A stretch of 64,000 bases of DNA from Dethiobacter alkaliphilus (lineage in GTDB: Bacteria > Bacillota > Dethiobacteria > DTU022 > UBA8154), in assembly GCA_016841605.1 (NCBI GenBank), contig JAENYV010000008.1:100138-164137 (forward strand), written 5' to 3'. The position numbers and the translations under genes were made by a program. Shown here one piece after another: positions 8,607-17,953 of this stretch. Below the pieces are notes generated by a model, which saw only the letters and a list, made by a program, of their open reading frames with translations, was not told where the DNA came from and searched no databases. Position 1 is the stretch's first letter, and each line of letters opens with the position of its first letter.

Positions 8607-9962
8607 ATGAACAATATTTCCAGAGTTTTGGTTGCTAATAGAGGTGAAATTGCTGTTCGTATTATCAAAGCTTGTCGGGATTTGGGGTTGGAGACAGTTG
8701 CAGCACTTTCTGAAGCTGATTTAAAGAGTTACCCGGCTGAGATTGCAGACCGTGTAATATGTATCGGGCCTTCATATTCTTCCCAAAGTTATTTAAATAT
8801 GCAAGCAATTATTACTGCAGCCATCGGGACTTCATCTGACGCAATACACCCCGGATATGGTTTTCTCGCTGAGCAACCGGAACTGCCGGGTCTATGTGAA
8901 AAGCATAATTTAATTTTTATTGGACCGCAAGCAAACAAGATAAAACAAATGGGAAACAAACTTTTAGCTAGAAAGATCGTTCAGGATTTAGGTATAAATG
9001 TAATTCCAGGTTCAGAAAAAGTTAATAATCTGAATAATGCCATAGCCCTGGCTGAAAGTATCGGCTTTCCTGTTCTATTGAAGGCTGCTGCGGGAGGCGG
9101 GGGGCGGGGAATGAGAGTTGCCATGAATGCCGATGAATTAAAAAGTGCTTTTGAAGCGGCAGCAGGTGAGGCACAAGCGGCTTTTGGTGATGACACAATT
9201 TATATTGAAAAGTATATTCCTAATGCCCGGCACATTGAGGTGCAAATTCTTGCCGACTTTTTGGGTAATGTCGTTCATCTGGGAGAGCGTGATTGTTCAT
9301 TACAGCGCCGCTACCAGAAAGTTATCGAGGAAGCGCCTGCTTTTTTCTTACCATCGGAATTGAGGAAAAAAATCTGCGAAGCAGGTGTGTTAATCGCCAA
9401 AAATATTCAATATGAAAGTGCAGGAACAGTTGAATTTATTTTGGACCAGGATACCGAAAAATTTTATTTTTTAGAAATGAATACTAGAATACAGGTTGAA
9501 CATCCTGTTACTGAAATGATTACAGGTATAGATATTGTACAAGAGCAGATCAAAATAGCTGATAAAAATCCGATTAGTTTTTCGCAATCAGACGTAAAAT
9601 TTAACGGTCATGCGATCGAGTGTCGTATTAATGCCGAATCTCCTAAAACGGATTTTCTGCCTAACCCCGGTAAGATAACTGCTTGGCTGTCTCCGCAAGG
9701 TAAAAAAGTGAGAGTGGATACGCATTGTTTTTCAGGTTATTTTATTCCCCCTTATTATGATTCATTGCTAGCAAAGATTATTACAACGGGTAATAACCGC
9801 TTAGAAGCTATCAATGAAATGCAAGATAGTCTGAAAGAGTTTGTAATTTCCGGTGTTGAAACTACTATTCCGTTTCTTCAATTTTTAATTAAGCAAACGG
9901 ATTATTATGAAGGAAGAATAAATACACGCTGGGTAGAAAAGGTATTAAGCTTTTTTCAATAA
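8607..9962 (+). CDS. accC: Biotin carboxylase subunit (AccC type)
   Basis: A 451-residue biotin carboxylase, which uses ATP and bicarbonate to carboxylate biotin on the carrier protein. It has the N-terminal ANRGEIAVRII segment, the ATP-grasp glycine-rich loop AAAGGGGRGMRV (near residue 165) and the catalytic NTRIQVEHPVTEM (near residue 292). The length is typical for a stand-alone subunit. It lies between the carrier and the carboxyltransferase genes, with gaps of about 75 and 105 bases. Confidence 0.95.
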   Translation: MNNISRVLVANRGEIAVRIIKACRDLGLETVAALSEADLKSYPAEIADRVICIGPSYSSQSYLNMQAIITAAIGTSSDAIHPGYGFLAEQPELPGLCEKHNLIFIGPQANKIKQMGNKLLARKIVQDLGINVIPGSEKVNNLNNAIALAESIGFPVLLKAAAGGGGRGMRVAMNADELKSAFEAAAGEAQAAFGDDTIYIEKYIPNARHIEVQILADFLGNVVHLGERDCSLQRRYQKVIEEAPAFFLPSELRKKICEAGVLIAKNIQYESAGTVEFILDQDTEKFYFLEMNTRIQVEHPVTEMITGIDIVQEQIKIADKNPISFSQSDVKFNGHAIECRINAESPKTDFLPNPGKITAWLSPQGKKVRVDTHCFSGYFIPPYYDSLLAKIITTGNNRLEAINEMQDSLKEFVISGVETTIPFLQFLIKQTDYYEGRINTRWVEKVLSFFQ

Positions 9963-10068
9963 CATTAACATTTATTTAGCAAAAATTAACAGACAACCAT
10001 GAAATATTTTGAAATTAGGAAGCTTGTGAATACGATACACATTACGACACACATAAGGAAGTGAAAAA

Positions 10069-11535
10069 ATGAATCAAATAAATTTTGTTGATACAACTTT
10101 TCGAGATGGTCATGCCAGTTTATGGGCTGAAGGAATGACAACCGATATGATGCTTCCTGTAGCTGAACAGATGGATAGGGTTGGCTTTAAATCTATGGAG
10201 CTTACAGCATTGAGTCATTTTAAAAAGTGTGTACGTGAACTGTATGACGATCCTTGGGAAAGAATCAGGCTTATTTCCCAAAAAATAACTAATACTCCTT
10301 TAAACCTGATGATGCATTGCAGTATTACAGCATTTGATGTTACACCACTTCCTATCCTCAAACTCTGGCTGGAGAGAATAGCGGCTAACGGAATAAAATG
10401 TATTCAACTTATGGAACCTTCAAATGATATGAGTTTTCGGGTTCCGGAAACTATAGAATTTGCTAAGAATGCCGGTCTTAAAGTTACCATGGCACTGGTG
10501 TATTCTTTATCACCAAAACATACGGACGAGTATTATGCGCAAAAAGCCCGGGATGTGGCAGAACTAAATATAGATGCGATCTATTTAAAAGATCCGGGCG
10601 GCCTTTTGACCCCTGAACGTACCCGTACATTGATACCAATTCTCTTAGAGAATATAAAGGGGATACCCCTGGAACTCCATTCACATTGTACCACAGGATT
10701 AGCTCCGCTCTGCTACCTTGAAGCCTTAAAACTTGGAGTTTCAACTTTTCATACGGCAATTCCGCCGCTTGCCAATGGCTCATCACAGCCGTCTATTTTT
10801 AATATTGCCGGCAATGCTCGTTATTTTGGTTATACTTCCACAATAGACGAGGGAGCAATTAAATGTATATCCGATCACTTCAGATTTATTGCCAAAAGAG
10901 AAAATCTTCCCATAGGAACTCCGCTTGAGTATGATTATTACCAGTACATTCATCAAGTACCCGGAGGTGTGATTTCCAATCTCAGGCATCAACTCTCTAC
11001 ATTAAAGGCAGAAAATCGTTTAGAAGAAGTTTTTGAAGAAATAGTCAGGGTCCGCAAAGATCTAGGTTATCCAATAATGGTGACGCCTTTCTCACAGTTT
11101 GTTGTCAGCCAGGCTTTTATAAATGTAATGCTCAAAGAACGATATAAAGAGGTCACAGATGAAATAATACAATATACTCTGGGATATTGGGGAAAAGAAG
11201 CCAGTTCTTCCATTGACACCAATATTATGGATAAAATAATTAGTCGAACCAGGGCAAGGGAGCTTTCGGCAATGCCTCCTTCCGAAATAACTATAGCTGA
11301 AGTACGTAAGAATTTTGGAGGGGAAAACATTTCTGATGATGATTTATTACTTCTTTATATCATCGGGGAAGAGGATGATATAAAGAAAATGCGTACCGCT
11401 AGTTTGGAGAAGAAAAACTATACTGCAAAAACACCGGTAATGGTATTGATAGAAGAACTTGCCAAACAGAAAGATGCTAATTATATTAATGTGCAAAAAG
11501 AAGACTTTTCATTAACTCTTAAGAAAATATTATAA
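10069..11535 (+). CDS. HMGL-type carboxyltransferase (pyruvate carboxylase B / OAD alpha-like)
   Basis: A 488-residue TIM-barrel carboxyltransferase of the family that includes pyruvate carboxylase subunit B, oxaloacetate decarboxylase alpha and transcarboxylase 5S. Metal and catalytic motifs are present: VDTTFRDGH at the N-terminus, the Lys in YLKDPGG (about residue 174, normally carbamylated) and the HSHC motif (about residue 205). No biotinyl domain is at the C-terminus, so it must use the carrier encoded at 8037. QAS/RWAS-like substrate residues are replaced by GHASLWAEG near residue 10-18, so the acceptor may not be pyruvate. With accB and accC it forms a complete biotin-dependent carboxylase. 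Confidence 0.88.
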   Translation: MNQINFVDTTFRDGHASLWAEGMTTDMMLPVAEQMDRVGFKSMELTALSHFKKCVRELYDDPWERIRLISQKITNTPLNLMMHCSITAFDVTPLPILKLWLERIAANGIKCIQLMEPSNDMSFRVPETIEFAKNAGLKVTMALVYSLSPKHTDEYYAQKARDVAELNIDAIYLKDPGGLLTPERTRTLIPILLENIKGIPLELHSHCTTGLAPLCYLEALKLGVSTFHTAIPPLANGSSQPSIFNIAGNARYFGYTSTIDEGAIKCISDHFRFIAKRENLPIGTPLEYDYYQYIHQVPGGVISNLRHQLSTLKAENRLEEVFEEIVRVRKDLGYPIMVTPFSQFVVSQAFINVMLKERYKEVTDEIIQYTLGYWGKEASSSIDTNIMDKIISRTRARELSAMPPSEITIAEVRKNFGGENISDDDLLLLYIIGEEDDIKKMRTASLEKKNYTAKTPVMVLIEELAKQKDANYINVQKEDFSLTLKKIL

Positions 11536-11591
11536 ATATTCACAATTATATAAAAATTAATCTAATATTATTAATTAGTTTGGAGGAGATA

Positions 11592-12785
11592 ATGATGTTC
11601 AAAAAAGCCTATATTCCATATAGAGGATACTACAGCACCCCTTTTTGTAAATGGCAGGGTAGCTTAGCCAATGAAAATGCCATAGCGTTGGGAGCTAAAA
11701 CCAGCAAACGCTGGTTTGCGGCGAGGGGATTGGACCCGGCCCAACTTGACTACCTCTATTTAGGCATAACTATAGGTCAGCACCGTATCTTTTTTGCTTC
11801 AACATGGGCTGCTGCGATGTTGGGTGCGCCGGATATTCCCGGTGTCACTTTAATGCAGGCTTGTGCCACCTCTACTACCGCTGTTTTTAACGCCGGCATG
11901 GCAGTGGAAATGGGGAATATCAATACCGCATACTGTCTCATGGTTGACCGTACATCAAACGGCCCCCATACGATATGGCCAAATCCATTCGGTCCGGGAG
12001 CGGAAGTTATTTCCGAAAACTGGAATATGGACAATATGCGAGTGGACCCCTCTACAGGTTTGGGAACGATTAACACCGCTGAAAATGTTGCCGGAGAAGC
12101 AGGATTTACCCGTGATCAAGCAGATGAACTGGTATTGATCCGTTATGAGCAGTATAAACAAGCCTTGGTAAATGACCGGGCCTTTCAAAGGCGGTACATG
12201 TTTCCGGTGGAAGTTAAGATATCACGAAAGGAAAAAAAGCTGATTGAAGTCGATGAAGGTGTATCGAGTACTTCGAAAGAAGCTCTGGGGCGTTTAAATC
12301 CGGTAATGGAAGGCGGTATTCATACTTATGGTGCGCAGACGCATCCGGCTGACGGTAATGTCGGTATTATTGTCACCACTGAAGAGAACGCGAGGGCAAT
12401 GAGCGCAGACCCCGGTATTCCCATCCGGATCATTTCCTACGGATTTGCCCGGGCCAAAAAAGCGTTTATGCCGGCGGCTCCGGTTCCTGCTGCCAAAATG
12501 GCCCTGGAGCGGGCAGGACTTTCGGTTAACGAGATAGTTGCCATTAAGAACCACAACCCGTTTATCGTCAACGACCTGTTTCTCGCCAAGGGGTTAGGTA
12601 TTGACGGGTCCTCTTTTAATAATTACGGCAGTTCAATGGTCTTCGGCCATCCACAGGCTCCCACCGCAGGGAGGCTCTTAATTGAAGCAATCGAAGAGAC
12701 GGTAATAAAGGGAGGAGGATACGCCATGGTAACCGGTTGCGCTGCCGGCGATATGGCTGCTGCGCTAGTGGTAAAAGTCGGTTAA
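11592..12785 (+). CDS. Thiolase-family protein
   Basis: A 397-residue thiolase-superfamily protein. The nucleophilic Cys is in MQACATSTTAVFNAG (about residue 92), the His of the oxyanion site in VFGHPQAPTAG and the second Cys in TGCAAGDMAAALV near the C-terminus. This pattern fits acetyl-CoA acetyltransferase-like enzymes. GGAGGAG precedes tandem ATGs at 11592 and 11595. By eye the gene is clearly richer in G+C than its neighbours on both sides, so it may have joined the cluster separately. It might cleave a 3-oxoacyl-CoA produced by the carboxylase/ligase genes. The substrate is unknown. Confidence 0.88.
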   Translation: MMFKKAYIPYRGYYSTPFCKWQGSLANENAIALGAKTSKRWFAARGLDPAQLDYLYLGITIGQHRIFFASTWAAAMLGAPDIPGVTLMQACATSTTAVFNAGMAVEMGNINTAYCLMVDRTSNGPHTIWPNPFGPGAEVISENWNMDNMRVDPSTGLGTINTAENVAGEAGFTRDQADELVLIRYEQYKQALVNDRAFQRRYMFPVEVKISRKEKKLIEVDEGVSSTSKEALGRLNPVMEGGIHTYGAQTHPADGNVGIIVTTEENARAMSADPGIPIRIISYGFARAKKAFMPAAPVPAAKMALERAGLSVNEIVAIKNHNPFIVNDLFLAKGLGIDGSSFNNYGSSMVFGHPQAPTAGRLLIEAIEETVIKGGGYAMVTGCAAGDMAAALVVKVG

Positions 12786-12883
12786 GTAAAACAGAAAGTG
12801 TACTGAGAAGGAGTTATCGATGCTTTTATAAAATCCATTTAATACCGGCAGAAAGAACGTAAATTTTTCGGAGGTAGAAAATA

Positions 12884-13558
12884 ATGGAAGTAAGATCGGT
12901 AAAAAAAGACATATCGTTAACCCAGTTAAAAGAAGATCTTGACAGGTATGAAAAAATTGCAAGGGATAACGGATGTACCCATGTGAAAATTATGGAGATT
13001 AAAGAAGTAGTGCTTGATTATCGTGCAAAATTTAAATGTTCAGTCCCTAAATGTCCTTACTATAATACCAATATTAATTGTCCGCCTTATACCCCTTCCT
13101 ATGAAAGTATAGAAAGATTTATTAAACAATTCCAGTTTTCTCTCTTGGTTGGTGTTGAAATGCCCTCCTCTTTTTTAACAAGGTCAAAAAAAGGACAAAA
13201 TATTCATAACACGTTTGCTTATGAACATTCTTCTGAAGTAATGGCCGGACGTAAAAAAATACCTGAAATAATCTCAAAGATAGAATCTAAAGCTTTTTAT
13301 GATGGTTATTATTTTGCTACAGCTTTTAGTGCAGGTCCATGTAAGGCATTATGGTGTATGGATGTAGAGTGTCAGGCTCTGGTTAAAGGAAAATCCTGTC
13401 GGTATCCCCTTCGTAGCCGACCAAGCATGGAAGGTTGCGGCATCGATGTTTTCGGAACTGTAACCAATGCGGGGTGGGAAATCTACCCAATTGGCGACCA
13501 ATGTCAGAGCAACGATATCCCTTATGGATTAAGAGTGGGTATTGTTTTTATCTACTAA
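12884..13558 (+). CDS. DUF2284 cysteine-rich metal-binding protein
   Basis: A 224-residue protein matching the DUF2284 family of predicted metal-binding proteins. It has an N-terminal set of cysteines (CSVPKCPYY, then INCPPY, about residues 45-67) and a C-terminal set (AGPCKALWC, ECQALV, KSCRYPLRSRPSMEGCG). DUF2284 proteins occur in anaerobes next to corrinoid and iron-sulfur enzymes, but their role is not established. The gene is the last of the catabolic cluster, with a GGAGG site before ATG and a 98-base gap after the thiolase gene. Confidence 0.75.
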   Translation: MEVRSVKKDISLTQLKEDLDRYEKIARDNGCTHVKIMEIKEVVLDYRAKFKCSVPKCPYYNTNINCPPYTPSYESIERFIKQFQFSLLVGVEMPSSFLTRSKKGQNIHNTFAYEHSSEVMAGRKKIPEIISKIESKAFYDGYYFATAFSAGPCKALWCMDVECQALVKGKSCRYPLRSRPSMEGCGIDVFGTVTNAGWEIYPIGDQCQSNDIPYGLRVGIVFIY

Positions 13559-13626
13559 CTAACTTTTTGGAATCACTGTATTCGACATCTGAATAAGTAA
13601 CGAAGATAGATAAATAACTAAGATAG

Positions 13627-13655
13627 TTGACAAACATATTCCTTTGTATTATGAT
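13627..13655 (+). promoter_or_regulatory. SigA promoter of metK
   Basis: TTGACA (13627-13632) and TATGAT (13650-13655) are separated by 17 bases. The predicted start lies about 25 bases before the SAM aptamer, which is the expected arrangement. Confidence 0.7.
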
Positions 13656-13687
13656 GCTTGCAGTGGAAAAATATTTTTAATTTTGAA

Positions 13688-13865
13688 CTCTTATCCAGAG
13701 CGGGGGAGAGATGGGCTCTATGAACCCCGGCAACCGGATCGGTTCAAGGGGAGTCTTGTTGCTACTCAAGGAGCAGTAAGCCTGCCTGAAGACCCGGTCG
13801 GCCGGTGCCAAATCCTACAGGGTCGGCGTTTTTCTTCTTTAACGGCTGTCCTTGGGAGATAAGAG
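13688..13865 (+). promoter_or_regulatory. SAM-I (S-box) riboswitch aptamer
   Basis: Conserved S-box segments are present in order: CTCTTATCCAGAG at the 5' side of P1, ATGAACCCCGGCAACC and GGTGCCAAATCCTACAG. The 5' strand CTCTTATC (13688-13695) pairs with GATAAGAG (13858-13865) to close P1. S-box RNAs bind S-adenosylmethionine and turn off methionine/SAM genes. Here the next gene is metK, so excess SAM should stop its own synthesis. Confidence 0.95.
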
Positions 13866-13880
13866 GTTTAGTTTTCATAT

Positions 13881-13917
13881 GACCTCTGCCTTCCGGGCGC
13901 GAGGTCTTTTCATTTTT
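13881..13917 (+). terminator. SAM riboswitch expression platform (terminator/antiterminator)
   Basis: GACCTC (13881-13886) pairs with GAGGTC (13901-13906), followed by TTTTCATTTTT. The segment AGAGGT at 13862-13867, part of which belongs to P1 of the aptamer, can instead pair with ACCTCT (13882-13887) to form an antiterminator. SAM binding stabilises P1 and so favours termination before metK. Confidence 0.9.
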
Positions 13918-13950
13918 GAGGGTATGTATTTATTAGGGGAGGTATGTACT

Positions 13951-15168
13951 GTGCAAAAAAACAGCGGTGTTATTTTATTCTCTTCGGAATCAGTTACTGA
14001 GGGTCATCCCGACAAGATTTCAGACCGCATCTCCGATGCTGTTCTTGATGCTATTATGAAGGATGATCCCCAGGGGAGGGTGGCCGTGGAGACTCTGGTA
14101 ACGACGGGATTGGTTTTAGTAGCCGGTGAGATTACTACTGCCTGCTATGTGGATATTCCGCAAATTGCCCGCAAGACCATCAAGGAAATCGGGTATACCC
14201 GGGCAAAGTATGGTTTTGACGGGGATACATGTGCTGTCCTGACTTCTATTGACGAACAATCTTCGGATATCGCTTTAGGTGTTGACAGGGCCATGGAGGT
14301 TAAAACCGGTGAAGAAAAAGAAGATAGCTATAATCTGATCGGAGCCGGGGATCAGGGGATTATTTTCGGTTTCGCCTGTAACGAGACGCCCCAACTGATG
14401 CCCTTACCAATCTATTTGGCTCACAAGCTGGTTTGGACCTTGACCCAGGTTCGCAAAGAAAAGATCATTCCTTATCTGCGTCCGGATGGTAAGTCTCAGG
14501 TTACGGTGGAGTACCGTGACGGAAAGCCTTCCCGTATTGCCGCTGTCATTCTTTCCTCCCAGCACAGGAGCGATGTTCCCCTCTCCCGTTTGCGGGATGA
14601 TTTAATAGAGCAGGTCGCGAAAAAAGTTCTTCCTGCAGAGTTGCTGGACAGCAAGACAAAATATTTTGTTAACCCCACGGGCCGTTTTGTCATTGGGGGT
14701 CCTCAAGGGGATACCGGTGTAACGGGACGGAAGATTATCGTGGACACTTACGGAGGGTATTCACGCCACGGTGGCGGTGCCTTTTCCGGAAAAGATCCTA
14801 CCAAGGTGGACAGGTCGGCAAGTTATGCGGCACGTTATGTGGCCAAAAATGTGGTTGCCGCAGGACTGGCCGATAAATGTGAGCTTGAGCTGGCTTATGC
14901 CATCGGTGTTGCCCGTCCTGTTTCCGTCTTTATTGAAACCTTTGGCACGGAGAAGGTTCCAGTATCCCTGATTGAAAGCCTTGTTCAGAAGCATTTTGAT
15001 CTGAGGCCTGCGGCTATTATCGATCAACTGGAACTTCGCCGGCCTATCTATACTTCCTTGTCGGCTTATGGACATTTTGGCAGGGACGATCTGGATCTGA
15101 CCTGGGAGCGGACGGATAAAGCGGGCATTTTACGTCAGGAAGCCGGTTTGCCGCCTGTCAAGGCGTAG
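13951..15168 (+). CDS. metK: S-adenosylmethionine synthase
   Basis: A 405-residue MetK, which makes SAM from methionine and ATP. Signatures are [17 protein letters not shown] near the N-terminus, [10 protein letters not shown] (about residue 130) and the phosphate-binding loop [15 protein letters not shown] (about residue 270). The start is GTG after AGGGGAGG. An upstream in-frame extension to 13852 is excluded because it would lie inside the riboswitch terminator. It is controlled by the SAM-I riboswitch. The anaerobic homocysteine cluster 9 kb downstream belongs to the same metabolism. Confidence 0.97.
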   Translation: MQKNSGVILFSSESVTEGHPDKISDRISDAVLDAIMKDDPQGRVAVETLVTTGLVLVAGEITTACYVDIPQIARKTIKEIGYTRAKYGFDGDTCAVLTSIDEQSSDIALGVDRAMEVKTGEEKEDSYNLIGAGDQGIIFGFACNETPQLMPLPIYLAHKLVWTLTQVRKEKIIPYLRPDGKSQVTVEYRDGKPSRIAAVILSSQHRSDVPLSRLRDDLIEQVAKKVLPAELLDSKTKYFVNPTGRFVIGGPQGDTGVTGRKIIVDTYGGYSRHGGGAFSGKDPTKVDRSASYAARYVAKNVVAAGLADKCELELAYAIGVARPVSVFIETFGTEKVPVSLIESLVQKHFDLRPAAIIDQLELRRPIYTSLSAYGHFGRDDLDLTWERTDKAGILRQEAGLPPVKA

Positions 15169-15215
15169 ATAAATAATCGAGCGAGTTTGCTTGTTTTCAG
15201 GAGGGAATTTTCAGT

Positions 15216-17480
15216 TTGGAGATCGTGGAAGGGATCCTGGAGCACATTACTTTTTACAGCGAGAGAACTTCCTATCTGGTTGGGCGCCTGAAACAGGACG
15301 GGGAAAAAGAGGTAACTTTTGTGGGTTATTTCCCTACCCTGCAGGAAGGAGAAATGCTCTGTCTGAAGGGGGAATGGAAGGTGCATCCCCGATACGGCAA
15401 ACAGCTTCAAGTTAAAGAGTGGGAAGCTGTTATACCGACAACAGTCAAAGGATTGGAGCGTTTTCTCGCCTCCGGGATGATTAAGGGTGTAGGGCCTTAT
15501 CTGGCCACTCTGCTGGTGAAACGATTTCAAATGGAGACGCTGGAGGTTATTGAGCATACTCCGCAGAGGCTGCTGGAGGTCTCCGGAATCGGTGCCAAAA
15601 AAGCAGCCTTTATTCACCGGAGTTACCTGCAAAACAAAGAGATCAAAGATGTTATGCTTTTTCTGCAGGCGCATAATGTCAGCCCGGCCATTGCTGTGCG
15701 GCTTTTCAAATATTACGGATCCCGGACTATCTCCCTGCTGAAGGAAAACCCTTATCGCCCGGCAGACGAAGTCTTTGGCATGGGCTTTCTTACTGCCGAT
15801 AAAATTGCCCGAAAGTTAGGACTTGCCAACAATTCTCCTCAACGGATCAGCGCGGCAATTTTATACTTGTTGAATCGGGCTGCCGACGATGGTCATGTCT
15901 ATCTTCCGGAAAAGGAGCTTTCCGCAAAAGTGGACGCCCTTCTGCAAGAGGATGATAAAAAAGAATCTTTTTCGACCGAAGGAAACTTAGCTGTCGATGT
16001 TCCGGCAAGCGGGTCTTTTGCCGGATTGACCGAGGAGCTGCTTGACGAAATGGCCGAGCAGCGGCGCCTTTTCTATCAAGATGATAACCATGGTGAACGG
16101 GTGGTTTATGCGGCACCTTATTATCATGCGGAAAGGGGTGCCGCGGAAAAACTTCTAATTTTAGCTAAGAGTCCGCTTTTTCTTTATTCTCCCGGAGAAG
16201 AGTTTTTAAACGGGGAGATCCTGCGGGGGGAAAAACCGGAACTGGCCGGGGAACAACTTCTGGCAGTCAAGAGTGCGTTTCACAATGGTGTTACGGTGAT
16301 CACCGGCGGCCCGGGAACGGGTAAAACCACCACGATCAGGGCTCTGATCAAGCTTTTCAGACGGTTCGGATTAAAAATTCTCCAGGCTGCTCCGACAGGA
16401 AGGGCCGCCAAACGCATGTCCGAGGCTACCGGAATGGAAGCGCGGACTATCCATCGCCTTCTGGAGTACAGCTATGTTGAAGGCCAGGGACCAAGTTTTC
16501 AAAAAAATGAAAAGAACCTTCTTGAGGCTCAGGTTTTAATTATTGACGAAGTTTCCATGGTTGATCTAATTCTTTTTTATAATCTGCTCAAGGCAGTCCC
16601 ACCAGGATGTCGTCTCATCCTGGTGGGAGATGTTGATCAGCTTCCTTCGGTGGGGGCAGGTAATGTGCTCCGGGATGTAATCGCTTCCGAGGCCGTTCCC
16701 TGTGTGCGGCTGCAAACCATTTTCAGACAAGCCTCTGAAAGCATGATTATTGTTAATGCTCACCGTATCAACCGGGGAGAGTTCCCGCTTTATAACCGCA
16801 AGCAGAAGGATTTTTTCTTTATCTCCGAGGATGATCCGGAAAAAGTAGCCCAGCTAATTGTGGAACTATGTCTGGAAAGAGTTCCCGGTTTTGGTTCCTT
16901 TGATCCTGTGGAAGATATACAGGTCCTCACGCCGATGCGCAGAACCCCGGTGGGGGTTGAGAGGCTAAACCAACTTCTGCAGTTGAAGCTCAATCCCCCC
17001 TCCAAACAGAAAAATGAGCTGAGTTTCGGGGGCACGGTTTTTCGTCTTGGAGATAAGGTGATGCAGATTCGCAACAATTACCGGAAAGAAGTTTTTAACG
17101 GGGATATAGGCCGTATTACTTATCTTGACGCACAGGAAGGGGAAATTATTGTTTCCTATCCGGATGTTAAAATGTCCCGGGATGTTTCCTATGACCCGGC
17201 AGAACTGGACGAATTGGTTCTATCTTATGCCGTTTCTATTCATAAAAGCCAGGGTAGCGAATATCCTGTAGTGGTTATGCCTGTGGTTACACAACATTTT
17301 ATCCTGCTGCAGCGTAATCTTCTCTACACGGGGATAACCCGTGCTAAAAAGCTGGTTATCCTGGTCGGCACTTCCAAAGCGATCGGCATTGCTATTCATA
17401 ATAACAAGGTGGAAAAACGTTACAGCGGTTTAGCCGGCCGTCTGAAAAGAAAAGTCGGCGAAGATCACGAAGTTCTATAA
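15216..17480 (+). CDS. recD2: RecD2-type ATP-dependent DNA helicase
   Basis: A 754-residue RecD2 helicase, the stand-alone RecD form found in bacteria without RecBCD, which unwinds 5' to 3'. An N-terminal OB/HhH region (1-300) has GVGPYLATLLVKRF and SGIGAKKAAFI motifs. The helicase core has Walker A GGPGTGKTTTIRAL (about residue 363), Walker B LIIDEVSMVD and the C-terminal motif SYAVSIHKSQGSEYPVVVMP. TTG is the start, nine bases after AGGAGGG. It is 47 bases from the metK stop, so it may be cotranscribed. Confidence 0.95.
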   Translation: MEIVEGILEHITFYSERTSYLVGRLKQDGEKEVTFVGYFPTLQEGEMLCLKGEWKVHPRYGKQLQVKEWEAVIPTTVKGLERFLASGMIKGVGPYLATLLVKRFQMETLEVIEHTPQRLLEVSGIGAKKAAFIHRSYLQNKEIKDVMLFLQAHNVSPAIAVRLFKYYGSRTISLLKENPYRPADEVFGMGFLTADKIARKLGLANNSPQRISAAILYLLNRAADDGHVYLPEKELSAKVDALLQEDDKKESFSTEGNLAVDVPASGSFAGLTEELLDEMAEQRRLFYQDDNHGERVVYAAPYYHAERGAAEKLLILAKSPLFLYSPGEEFLNGEILRGEKPELAGEQLLAVKSAFHNGVTVITGGPGTGKTTTIRALIKLFRRFGLKILQAAPTGRAAKRMSEATGMEARTIHRLLEYSYVEGQGPSFQKNEKNLLEAQVLIIDEVSMVDLILFYNLLKAVPPGCRLILVGDVDQLPSVGAGNVLRDVIASEAVPCVRLQTIFRQASESMIIVNAHRINRGEFPLYNRKQKDFFFISEDDPEKVAQLIVELCLERVPGFGSFDPVEDIQVLTPMRRTPVGVERLNQLLQLKLNPPSKQKNELSFGGTVFRLGDKVMQIRNNYRKEVFNGDIGRITYLDAQEGEIIVSYPDVKMSRDVSYDPAELDELVLSYAVSIHKSQGSEYPVVVMPVVTQHFILLQRNLLYTGITRAKKLVILVGTSKAIGIAIHNNKVEKRYSGLAGRLKRKVGEDHEVL

Positions 17481-17489
17481 CGGTTTGTC

Positions 17490-17539
17490 TGATGGTGCTG
17501 TCTTGGCAGCCTTCTTGGCAGCATGATCATCAGTTTTAT
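17490..17539 (+). terminator. Probable intrinsic terminator after recD2
   Basis: TGATGGTGCTG (17490-17500) pairs imperfectly with CAGCATGATCATCA (17519-17532), followed by GTTTTATTATT. The bulged stem makes the call moderate. It separates recD2 from the convergent spo0E-like gene. Confidence 0.55.
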
Positions 17540-17554
17540 TATTAGATTAACACA

Positions 17555-17746
17555 TTATCTTTTTACTCCGGAAAGCTGTTGACTTTTGTTCAATTTTAGG
17601 TACAGGTTAATCTTCCGATCCAGTTGCACGGATACCTCGAGCAACTTATCGTTAATTTGGTTATCTTCATTATATATTTGGTTTAACTGTTCTTTTAGCT
17701 GTGCTATCTCTGCTAAAATATCCGATATCTTTTTATTCTGTCTCAT
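17555..17746 (-). CDS. Spo0E-like aspartyl-phosphate phosphatase
   Basis: A 63-residue protein with the Spo0E-family helical hairpin. The signature is VSVQLDRKINLYL, matching the family pattern SxxLDxLIxxY around residues 39-51, although the usual Leu-Ile after Asp-x is Lys-Ile. Spo0E proteins dephosphorylate Spo0A~P and so delay sporulation. It is a monocistronic gene on the opposite strand to its neighbours, as is common for this family. It supports a spore-forming host. Confidence 0.8.
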   Translation of the reverse strand: MRQNKKISDILAEIAQLKEQLNQIYNEDNQINDKLLEVSVQLDRKINLYLKLNKSQQLSGVKR

Positions 17747-17953
17747 TGCCCTTTCCTTTCAAAGGATAAATGTACCTGTAAGTGATCGATGACCGGTAGA
17801 AAATTGCAAAAAATAGGCTATGGTGTTTAAAAATATTTACTTAAAGAGATATATTCAACAAAAAGGTTCACTTATCCTTTCTTTTATGTAATTTTTTTCT
17901 TGTTTTTTGAAAAAAAATTGTCATTTTACTATGTATCATGGAGGCTGCCTAAA

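Noticed and set aside
8037-9962. Housekeeping acetyl-CoA carboxylase genes for fatty acid synthesis
   Set aside because: accA and accD are absent; the next gene is an HMGL-type carboxyltransferase and the genes lie inside a catabolic cluster.
13852-13950. N-terminal extension of MetK to 13852
   Set aside because: The extension would overlap the SAM riboswitch terminator; MetK proteins begin near the GTG at 13951, which has a good ribosome site.
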